Below, piece after piece: positions 44,358 to 54,368 of a DNA stretch of 64,000 bases (its first letter is position 1; every line of letters begins with the position of its first letter). The stretch comes from Bolinopsis microptera (lineage: Eukaryota > Ctenophora > Tentaculata > Lobata > Bolinopsidae). Location: NCBI RefSeq assembly GCF_026151205.1, contig NC_087074.1:3100001-3164000 (forward strand), given 5' to 3'. A program made the translations under genes and the position numbers. Under the pieces are notes generated by a model. That model had not been told where the DNA came from. It did not search any database and saw only the letters and a program-made list of their open reading frames with translations.

Positions 44358-47340
44358 TCACTAGTTATGTCCTTGCAAATTTGTTCCCAGTGAGTGCAAG
44401 TGATCGAGTCTGGTCTCCGTTGCTTATTCCTTAAAAGGTGTTCTACGAAACTTGTACATAATGGATCTTGATGGTTAAAACCTTTCTCAGATGCGAATAA
44501 TCTGTCATCCGCCACTATGATTGCTAAATCTGTATTCTTCAGTTTTTTGAGCTCCTTTGAAACTGCTTCTTTGACGAACTTTTCGATTGCTAAACCATTG
44601 GGTGTGAGGCTATGCAGGAAATGCATGTTTCCTTTCGGACCATGAATGAAATGGCCTGGTTGCTGCTCTATGAACATAGTATTGGCAGGCTTGGATCGTA
44701 TTTTTTTTATTCCAGAAAGCATATGTGTTATCTCGTAGGAATTTCTCAGATTGTCAGAAAGTTTTCTGATGGAATCGGGATTCAATCTGCTAAAAAATTC
44801 TTTGACATTTTTGTGTTTTTTTGTATAATCGTACAGAAATCCTTGCTGTAAAATATCATTCACTATCCAAAATGTTCTTCTAGATCGTGACTTCGAATCA
44901 AATTCTGCCAACACCTGCTCAAATACACGGTCAGTCTTGTTGCCAATACCTGTGGTGAAACCGTGGAAGTCATCAATAAAAATATGATAATCAGACTGGA
45001 GCAGAATTGTTAAACTGGAGCATCTGTCCTCCTCATTAACCTCTACAACTGGATATGTTTCCATGCCTCCTAGATTCAAATCCTTCAATCGGTTCTGGAA
45101 GTATTTTATCAAAACTTGTTCTTTTGATTTCAATGACTTATACCTCATATCGCCCCATAAAGTTGTTTTTAGGCTGTGTTAAGACTTTCGAGTAGCCTTG
45201 TTGAGGACGATAATGGCAACGTTTTCGTTGGTAAACTTTACCATTCGATGACTTTAGCCATAATAAGAATTGTTTTCCCACTTCCAGCTGGACCTCTTAT
45301 ACAGAGCTTATTCTGTTTGCTCTGAAAGATTGCAAGCTGACTCACTGTCAAACACTTTATCTTAAGATAATCTCGGAAGATCTGTGGCGCATTCTTTACC
45401 AAAGGTGATCTTTTTCCCGATTTTAGAGAGCTGGTTATTTCCGAAGTTCTCAGTAGATGGTCGACTTGTTGGATGCTTTTACCCAGATCACAGCTATTTG
45501 CAACAGATTCCTCCTTATTTTTATTGTTCATGCACCATAAGCCAAGCAAAATCCACTTCGTCTTAATTTCCACCTTTATTTCGAATTGATTCGTACTTAA
45601 GTGACTCATCGCAGCAAAGTAAATTTCAATTTCATTTTTGAAGAGAGTCGAATTCTTTTCTGCATGTGTAAAAGAATTGTAACTATCAAGATTTTCTTCA
45701 GCATGTTTCCTGGTGATGCTGGTGAAAACTATTAATTGACGGATAGCTTCATATTCGATGACCTTACATTTTTTATCGACACCGATCACAAGTTTGCGTG
45801 ATTTTGCCAGCTGCTTCTGTGCCTTTCTAAAGCTGTTTATAAACTGTTTTTCACTATCACAGGAGGTCGATTTAACTTCAATCAAAGTTACATACTTGTT
45901 ATGGATCACCAGAAAGTCTATTTCTCCTTCCTCGTCCATGTCCTTTTTAGTACAATTATGTTCAACAAACAAATTATACTGCTGATGAGTGAACCTAAAC
46001 CCATGAATGACAATCATATTTTCTCTGACGTCCTCTAACGCTCTATAAACGTTAACCTCCGCTTCATATTCTCTCTGTTGTTTTTCGATTTGCTGCACCC
46101 AGTTAGGTTCATTCTCAATATTATCTGGATACTTGTCTATGAATTTACAGAGTGGCACTGGAGGAATCATAATGGGATGTCGGCCCGACGTCGGTCGTCC
46201 GGTTTTCTCATGACAATAAAAGGAGGATATTTCTACCCCAACTCTCATGATCTTTCTGATAAAGTCTTCATGTGGAGAGGTGATTAATGTTTCATCAGAG
46301 TCTGACTGCTTTTTATCCATACCTTTTTGAGTATTGTTCAGTTTGTTTTCTATTTCATCAGTGAATCCATGTTGGCAGCTTACTTCTGCGTTTGACTCCA
46401 ATTGTGAACTACCCCCTTTCTTGTCTTCCGAAACTGTAAGTCCTCCCATCAATGAAACAAGAACTGTGCCTTCTAACGGACAGCACTGTGTGTGTAGTAC
46501 AGCCTTCCCTGAAGATTTCTGAAGATCATCATCTTGGCTGCTTTTACCAAGCTCACAACTCCTTCTGACATTTGGTTCATTATCAATATTCATGCTCCAT
46601 AAACCAAGAAGCAGCCACTTAATCTTGTTTTCAATCTGTAATCTTAACGTGGGTTTCCCTTTCAAGCAATTGGTCAGAAACTCTTGGTTTTCAATGTCAT
46701 CTTTAAACAGAACACATCGCTTTTCTTCAGGGGACAAAGAAACGTAACACATCAAGTTATCCACTGCATATTTTCTATTAATGCTAGGGAAAACAATAAA
46801 CTGATGCACAGTCGGAATTTCAAAAAACTTGAACTTTCTGCTGGTGCCGACAATAACTTTACTTATCTTCTCAAGTGAAGTTTTTGCCTCTGTGTAGCTT
46901 TTTAAAAACTTTTCTTCACTATCACAAATGGTTGCTTCAACTGTTATGGTAGATATAGATTTGTCATGAATCACCAAATAATCAAGATCACCGTCTTCTT
47001 CTTCATATTCCTCATTACAATTGTGTTCCACAAACATACTATACTGACGATGTGTAAAGCTAAACCTTTGAAGTACAATGAAATCTTCCTGGAGTCCTTC
47101 CAGTGCAGAATAAACACATTTTCTCTCATCTTCTCGTTCTATTTCCTTCAAATCATCTGAACACATATTGTCGTAAAATTTATTATGTGGATAATAGGAC
47201 GGGGGTAGCATGACAGAACACCCATTTCTCTTTTTGCACTGAGACTTTGTAATGCTAGCTCCAATTTTGAGGATGCTTTTCAATAAATCAGACTCCGATA
47301 GAGCTGACATGTCATTAAACAAATCTCTTCGTGTAACCAC
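44358..47340 (-). pseudogene. NERD-helicase copy 2, N-terminal and middle part, two NERD domains
   Basis: Frame 47340-45238 carries a first, degenerate NERD domain (LDYLVIHDK...ITVEAT, with EVKS lost), then a second intact one (EIDFLVIHNK...LIEVKS), and Walker A GPAGSGKT. It is then broken. Compared with copy 1 there is a one-base loss near 45245 and an 18-19 base loss near 45170-45200. The frame resumes at 45148-44363 (FIDDFHG, VISYEG side missing) up to CKDITS, where the poly-G transposon interrupts it. The rest is at 39755-40061. Parts are nearly identical to copy 1, so the duplication is recent. Confidence 0.87.
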
Positions 47341-47456
47341 TGTTCAGTATCACCAGTTTTTATCGAAAACCCAACTTTCCATGCAATGATACATATAATG
47401 GTCAACCAGTACAGCATGTAGCCACACCTCTTTAATTCATAACCTGCACAGAATAG

Positions 47457-47700
47457 ATTAGAATAGATTAGAATAGATTAGAATAGATTAGAATAGATTA
47501 GAATAGATTAGAATAGATTAGAATAGATTAGAATATATTAGAATAGATTAGAATAGATTAGAATAGATTAGAATAGATTAGAATAGATTAGAATAGATTA
47601 GAATAGATTAGAATAGATTAGAATAGATTAGAATAGATTAGAATAGATTAGAATAGATTAGAATAGATTAGAATAGATTGGAAAAGATTGGAATATATTA
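47457..47700. repeat. 10 bp GAATAGATTA tandem array
   Basis: About 24 near-perfect copies of GAATAGATTA, lying just upstream of the start of NERD-helicase copy 2. Confidence 0.95.
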
Positions 47701-47740
47701 GAAAATAACAAAATTACAATGTCTACAATAAAATTAAAAA

Positions 47741-48430
47741 GGGCAGGACTACCAATAATTTTTTACAGAATGAAGTTCAGAAAAATGAATTAAAAGTTAT
47801 CAAAAAAGAAAATCCTTGCCAGACTTTTGAAAGGTTTTAAAAATCATCTAGAAGATACTTGTAACACGTCGTGACCCCCATCGTCGTTTCACTATTGACT
47901 ATAGAGTTTCTACGATACAGGGAGAGCCGCGTACTCGTGCGCAGCGGGTCATACAACGTATGACAAGATGATACGTGTTAGTAGTTAAATTTTAATTGGT
48001 CTCTAAGAGATAATTGTGAGTTGGTCAGTGATATAAAAATAATCACAATTTAATAATAAATCAAATCATAAATACAATCAACACAATGGGAAAATAGGAA
48101 ATACAAATGATGGCGCTCTGAAAGACTCTGAAAAAGGAACTAACATTAAACCAGTAACGCGGTAAACAATTTTTAAGCATCCAGAGGCTATTTAATACTC
48201 GTCTGATCCATAATCGAGGAGGTGGGTACTTTTCCATACAGCTGTCTACTGTATAGTAAATCCACAATTTAAGAACGTTGGCAGAGCGGCAAATGCGTCG
48301 CGTAGTGATCTTATTGAAGCATTCAAAATTATAAGCGGTTTAGCCTAGTGTGGATCGGGTATATTTGGAATGAGCAGATCAATAAACGCGCACTCGTGCG
48401 CGGCAGGTCTACATGTATGATTTCTAGAAA
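47741..48430 (+). mobile_element. Degenerate LINE 3' fragment, copy 2
   Basis: Matches 29490-30360 block by block (GGCAGGACTACCAATAATTT start, GCATTCAAAATTAT and GGTTTAGCCTAGTGTGG core, GTGCGCGGCAGGTCTAC end) with rearrangements. Related sequence, including the GTATACACGTTGTATAC palindrome, continues to about 48920. Confidence 0.6.
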
Positions 48431-49534
48431 CTTTAAATTAAATTTGGCGCTCACAGGTCCTCATGATCATGTGATCGCCGCATGAGGTTCTGTAAATGCG
48501 CAGGGCACCTTCGAGCTTATATTATTCACCTTACTGAGGCAGTCAACCAACGCGCGGCCTTATTTTTATGATATGATATGTTTTGATTGTTATTAATAAA
48601 TACCAAAATTTAAATTTGTTTTCCTAAATTTGTTTTCCTACATGCAACGTATGTGGTAAAACAAATTTTGTATACACGTTGTATACGAAAAAGGGTTAAC
48701 AACGTGTATCAACTATCATGAAGCTAGCGATGCGTTACTGTGCCGCGCCGCGCACTCAATGAGGCTTCTCACAGCTGGCTAGATCGGCAAGATGTGCTAC
48801 TGTGCCGCGCCGAGCTGCCATGAATTGACATCGTCAATTAAGAAGCTAGTGTTTCAAATCGAATATTAGGAAGCAAAGCTCGCGCGCTCGAAGAGTTAAA
48901 GGATCATATCATGTTCATGTTATGTTGATGATTTTTAAAACATAATCAATAATGACTATTTTCGGTTTAATCCTCAAGTTTTACATAGCCATGTGTATAC
49001 GCGTACTGCGTGACGCGCTTGTTTCACAACAAGTAGAATTGTAGAATATATACGGTCGCGCGCTACTGCAAGCGAGAGGGCTCTGGAATTAAAGCAATCC
49101 TCAAGTTGCTAAAAAATTTATTTACTGAAACAATATGATATTCATCAAAAACCCATAATTGAATTACAAATTCATATTTTGTCATACGTTGTAGACCCGC
49201 CGCGCACGAGTGGCAAATTGTTTTATTATTAAACTTTTTATTAAATGGAAAACAATTTGATAATTTATTTGATTTGTGATTGTTTATTCAATAGTGATAT
49301 TGTTGAATGAAGTCAAACCCTTCAGATAAATTAAATTACGTTTTTAACAAAGCTAGGTACTTGGCGTATAAATGACCAAATTTGCATAAATACCTATATC
49401 CAATGGTCCATATACAATATACGGATAGATTTGACGATCATGTTACTCGTCTAAATTTCTTCGAAGTAGCGCACGCCGCTTTCTTCTCGAAATGGCCCGA
49501 GGCAAGTACTACGAAGTAGCTCGCGCCGGGCTCA
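48431..49534. other. Repeat-derived spacer
   Basis: It holds CG-rich GCGCGC words and the palindrome noted for the dispersed repeat. The motif ACGAAGTAGC recurs with changes near 49460-49520. No gene was recognised. Confidence 0.45.
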
Positions 49535-49740
49535 TTGTTAGATGACCTTTAGTTGACCAATAAAACCCGTATTTGTCGTATGTACAAAACCTGTAAAACA
49601 AAATACTTTATTACAATAATAGAATAACTTTACAACCAAATTAAGCCAATTCCAAATAAATACCTAATAACTAAACATTATAAATACTTACCGATTGGAC
49701 GGTAGTGTGCTGCCACTGGTCTGCAACTCCCCAGCCCAAT
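49535..49740 (-). repeat. 3' LTR of gag-only element
   Basis: About 97% identical by eye to 50710-50915. The gag frame runs into it. Confidence 0.72.
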
Positions 49741-50585
49741 ATGACCTGGTTGGTGGCATATAAAACAACATACCTTGGGACTACTACTCCCCCTCATATA
49801 AAGCTTTTGTCCTCGTTTCTGAGCATATGAGTTGTATCTCTGCTGTCCTCTATCCTGAGCATCAGGGTTATATCTGTTTTCTTCTCTCATTGGTTGACCC
49901 GTGAAATTCCTTTGATCCCCATTTCTGGTCCAGTGAATGTGAGACCCCAATTTGTAATCCTCAGCTAGAAATACAGGTTCCTGCTTTACCATTTCCTCCA
50001 TAGGAGTACTTTTAAAAGGTAGACTAGAGTGATTCTCATTCCTTGTGAATCCATCTCCAAACGTCCTTTTAACTGTTCTTGCATCAAGTCATAAGATAAT
50101 GTACTAGTGCAAGTTGCTCTAACTAATCTAGCCTGTTCATCATTGAGGCTTGCCTGATTTAAAAGTCTATACGCTAATACCATGTCATCGTAAAGATCTT
50201 CGTTCTTTCTCAGCTGTTTGAGGATTTTATACCTCCTCTGGAATTCTAAGATGTAGTTGTCTATATCTTCTTCATCTCCTCTCCTGTATCCCTCAAAATC
50301 ATTTATTGCCTTAAATAAAGACTGAGTACTGTCCTTCTTATACAGTTTGTCCAGTTCGGCAATGAGTTTATCAACTCCATCTTCTGCTCCTAGCACCTCT
50401 AATGTCATGTTTATAGAGACCTCCTGTGGTCTACCTTTCATGTTCATAATCAGCTTACTAGCTTGCTGCTTTGTTGATGCTGCGGTGCCAAGCTGCCATA
50501 TTAGCACCTTCTTCCATGTGCTGTAATCAGCGCTGTCGTCTAAAACTGGTATCTCACGAAGACTCATAGTTATAGTTCGACTCAA
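49678..50585 (-). pseudogene. Retrotransposon gag, copia-like, with zinc knuckle
   Basis: Frame 50585-49986 starts MSRTITMSLREIPVLDDSAD, has YSTWKKVLIWQL and continues to LMEQLKG-type sequence, as in copia-type capsid proteins. A shift near 50000 leads to frame 50001-49678, with a CCHC-like knuckle CFICHQPGHIGLGSC. The H-C spacing is 5 instead of 4, and the last Cys is encoded by the LTR, which supports a deletion joining gag to the 3' LTR. Confidence 0.7.
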
Positions 50586-50709
50586 AAAACTCTAAAACTG
50601 TCTCTCAAATTAGTCTCTAAATTAGCCTCTAAATTGTAGTCTAAATAACACACAAACAAAGTGCCACTGTCAGGTCGTTGCGTAGAACGTTTTCCGACTT
50701 CCTGCTATC

Positions 50710-50915
50710 ACTGTTAGATGACCTTTAGTTGACCAATAAAACCCGTATTTGTCGTATGTACAAAACCTGTAAAACAAAATACTTTATTACATAATAGAAT
50801 AACTTTACAACCAAATTAAACCAATTCCAAATAAATACCTAATAACTAAACATTATAAATACTTACCGATTGGACGGTAGTGTGCTGCCACTGGTCTGCA
50901 ACTCCCCAGTCCAAT
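50710..50915 (-). repeat. 5' LTR of gag-only element
   Basis: Lies upstream of gag on the minus strand and carries the same AATAAA-type signal. Confidence 0.72.
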
Positions 50916-51446
50916 TGGTTATCCCTGTTTCCTTGTCATAGCTAGAGAGGGTTAACACGGTTAGAAGTATTCCGTCACAAAAGAGAGATAAATGTGTGAT
51001 CAGAAATAACACTCATAGTCCATTTACAATGGACAATATCCGTCTTGAAATGGATTTGCAATGTTGAGAACAACTCTTATTGCTCTACGGGCGTACCGAG
51101 GAAAGAAGGTGGACACCAAACTTGAGATTCAGCTATCAGAAGTCTCATACAACCTCATCCCTGCCCCTATAATGGAGTAGATCATGTGTTTTGTAAAAAT
51201 TTTTTTTAAAAATCTTTTAATTATTGGTAGCAATGAATTGTGCTCTGCCGATTGCAACACTTAAAATTTGATTGTGCTCTGCCAATTGCATCACTTGATT
51301 TAATTGAATGTATATATACTGTTTGACACACTTTTCTCTTCTCTATATCCGTCTTGAAAGGGGTTTAAAACTTGTTTTCCTCATTACTATTTCGTTTGTA
51401 TTTCCTTTGATTATTTTATACCTGATTCAATTCTTGTTTCTACACT
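50916..51446. other. Spacer between LTR element and LINE fragment
   Basis: AT-rich. TGTGCTCTGCCRATTGCA occurs twice near 51240-51290. No gene was seen. Confidence 0.45.
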
Positions 51447-51540
51447 CATTATCGGCAATAGACCCATAACATATACATGTCAATCAACTGTTCTTGGACT
51501 TAGGATAGACAACAATCTTACGTTCAAGAGTCACGCAAAA

Positions 51541-52298
51541 TTGAAACTCAAACAATGCTGGTTTGCCTGGTACAGGATCACTCAAAACTCCACCCGCCAC
51601 AGAGGCCTGAATGCAAGCTCACTCAGAATGCTCTTCGAAACAGTAGTACTCACAAAACTTCTATATGCTGCTCCAATATGGCTAAAAAATAACCTCGACA
51701 CTTTCAAAGACTTCTATGCCAGGGTCCTCTTTAAAATAAGCGGATCCACTCACCATCCTCCCAAAGACTTGACCTCTGTCGCGCTTGGAATTCCACCCCT
51801 TGAGATATCCTATAAGATGGTCACTATAAAATTCATAATAAAAGCACTTACAAGCAACTCATTTATGCAAGAGCTCATCTTACAGCTAGAGGAGGCAAAG
51901 GCCCATCGATATCAGCACCATATTGATGAGATAGTTTCTACGTAAGTTTCTAACGTGGACAACGGGGTCCAACGAGATCAACAGAAGCAGAATAGACCTT
52001 CTGACTAGTGTCCACAACGGTGTTGTCAGCTATTCAAAAGACGAAATAACCCGCTTTATGGACTTCACTTGGAATAAACATCTCCTATTACTGAACCCTA
52101 GAATAAATCCGGGTGAGATACTGGATAACATCGATGAGAGGAGCAAAAAGTTGTTTCCTCGCTATTCAAGCAGGAGCACAGACACTAAAGTAATGTCTCT
52201 CTTGCATGGCCATGACATCACCTTCACAGCATTCAAGGCAAGGCCAAGGGTTGCCAACAAGTGCGACCCTCAGTGTCCGAATTGTCAGATGTTGGACA
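51541..52298 (+). pseudogene. LINE polyprotein C-terminal region, first half
   Basis: Includes LLYAAPIWLKN and TSVALGIPPLEISYKMV, then a frame break, then MDFTWNKHLLLLNPRINPGE. It stops inside the zinc-knuckle region at the MITE target site. Confidence 0.75.
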
Positions 52299-53246
52299 CA
52301 GGAGGTGACCGGGACATGATTTTAGGCCTGACCGGGACCGGGACCGGGACCGGGATACAAAATGTGACTTGACCGGGACCGGGATCGTGACCGGGACTGA
52401 GATTATCAATTTACCGTGACCGGGACCGGGACCGGGACCAATAATTTCTGGGATTTCTATCTTACCGGGACCGGGACCGGGACCGGGACCAACAATCCAA
52501 TTTTACCGGGATGACTGGGATTTGACCGGGATGACCGGGATTTGACCGGGATGACCGGGATTTGACCGGGATGACCGGGATGACCGGGACCAAAACTGGT
52601 ATTCTCATATTGAAAGCTGCAACTTTCATTTACATTATAATTGAAAAAAAAACGTCAATATGGGGCATGGGCCTAATGTACTACACCAATAATGTTCATG
52701 TACTGATTACTCAAGTTCACCCTCATTCCTCATTCCTCGATCAATGATCCCTCAAATTATTCAACAGTTTCATTCTCCAATTCCAATTGACAATTGGGCG
52801 TAGCCCGAGTTGAAAACTTGATGTTAGTTTGCACTTATGAGTTATGTAACGATATTAGTTACCTAAACTAGTAAACTTGTTTAGCAATTTTAAACATTGT
52901 TTTATTTGGCTCAGAGGTTGTTTAAAGATGAAATTCACAATGAATGAAAGTAAAAACTTAAAATCACAGTGAATGAAATTATGTAAAAGATCCCGGTCAA
53001 AATCCCGGCAAATTTGAGTGATTGACCGGGACCGGGACCGGGACTGGGACCAAGAATCCTGAATTAACCGGGACCGGGATCATAAATCAGCATTTGACCG
53101 GGACCGGGACCGCGACCGGGATGAAAAATTTGACTTGACCCGGTTGACCGGGACCGGGACCGGGACCGGGACCGGGACCGGGATAGCTGAAAATTGCCAT
53201 TCCCGGTACCGGGATTCCCGGTACCGGGAATCCCGGTCACCTCCTG
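52299..53246. mobile_element. hAT-like MITE, 948 bp, filled with GACCGG repeats
   Basis: The ends CAGGAGGTGACCGGGA and TCCCGGTCACCTCCTG are a perfect 16 bp inverted repeat. The flanks GTTGGACA (52291-52298) and GTTGGACA (53247-53254) are a perfect 8 bp target duplication; the homologous LINE at 28.9 kb has the site once. The interior has clusters of (GACCGG)n at 52330-52590 and 53020-53190 and no transposase. The 8 bp duplication and CAGG terminus suggest the hAT superfamily. Confidence 0.92.
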
Positions 53247-53427
53247 GTTGGACAACAATTACCATAGAATCTTCTCCTGTCCACTGTACCGCTGTTCCTA
53301 CAGAGAAACCATTCAAGAGCACTCCACTAGTGACCAACCATGCTGGTCTATCTTAAGAGATGATAGTGATGACAGCATCACTGCCTTCCGATCTCTAGCA
53401 CAGATCGCCATCGGTGAACTATCATAG
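53247..53427 (+). pseudogene. LINE polyprotein C-terminal region, second half
   Basis: Reads DNNYHRIFSCPLYRCSYRET to the stop after QIAIGELS, matching the end of the copy at 28797-29387. Confidence 0.8.
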
Positions 53428-53960
53428 AATTGATACTTATAGTGCTCCTTGACCTTCATCCCCCTTCATGTCCTACATCTCCTCATGACATCACTCCCCC
53501 TTCAGCCTCTACTACTCCTCTACTACTCCATCTACTGCCTCATCTTCTGGACGTCATTATCTTCTAGTTTAGTTGAGAATTCTCAACACCCACTTCCAAG
53601 TCGAGTACTCTCGACCCACTTAGTCCACATGCCTTGCAAACTTACAGCAGGGTATTTGTAATGGTCTAAGTCCCTAAGACACGCCAAAGATGGTTCCTCT
53701 ATACTCAACCGTAGGAGAAGAGAATTAGGTGACTGTATTTTGTTCTAATGTTGATATTAATATTAGTATGTTCTAGTTGTTACTCCTTTTGTTTTAACGT
53801 TTTATGGTACTCACCTTAAATTATTTTAATGCAGTCACTCAGATGATTTTTAAATCAGGACACTTAAACAAAGACACATACTCTGCCCACAATAAGGGGC
53901 CATAATTTTTAAATTATGTAACAGTATAGAATTATAATTATTATTATTCTACTCTGATAC

Positions 53961-54368
53961 ATTACAGTAGTTATAAGTAATTTCTTCATTCTGATCATTG
54001 CATTCAGTCTAATTTGCAATTCCTCTAGCATGCAGTCGGAATGTCGGAACTGTATTATATGCAGGTTTCTCAAGGATACATGACATTTACTGTTTTAATA
54101 ATGCTGTTATTGTATCAATCTATAGTATCATATCAATACAATGCAATCAACAGTGGCATAACAAAGGGGGTGGGGTTCACTAAAAGCGCCAAATAGCTGT
54201 AGAGGGCCGAGGGGACTAGAAAAAATGTTTGAAAGGGTGCAACAAAATTTTAGCAAGGAGCTGGAGGGGGGGGGGGCAAATGGTAAAGTTTTGCCACTGG
54301 AAATCATATATCACAAGTTTGAATGTTTTTAAAACTGTCATGCATTCTTTAGTTTGTGCTGTGCTCAA
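53961..54368. other. Spacer after LINE, includes short poly-G
   Basis: A run of 11 G lies at 54266-54276. Part of this stretch may be the 3' UTR of the GPCR gene, which ends at 54369 on the minus strand. Confidence 0.4.

Larger units (their letters stand above)
49535..50915 (-). mobile_element. Gag-only LTR retroelement with internal deletion
   Basis: Direct repeats of about 206 bp (49535-49740 and 50710-50915) flank a gag-like ORF on the minus strand. Each repeat contains an AATAAA-type signal in the minus orientation and ends ...CATCTAACA, as LTRs end in CA. There is no protease, integrase or reverse transcriptase and no polypurine tract before the 3' repeat. No target duplication was found. 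Confidence 0.7.
51447..53960 (+). mobile_element. LINE 3' part, Jockey/I-type, copy B, interrupted by MITE
   Basis: The plus-strand frame reads LGLRIDNNLTFKSHAK (near 51500) through NPGEILDNIDERSKKLFPRY and CDPQCPNCQML, is interrupted at 52299-53246, and resumes at DNNYHRIFSCPLYRC. It ends in a (TTA)n-like tail near 53945. The same family as 28300-29400. A short insertion (ATAGTTTCTACGTAAG) near 51930 breaks the frame compared with that copy. Confidence 0.8.
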
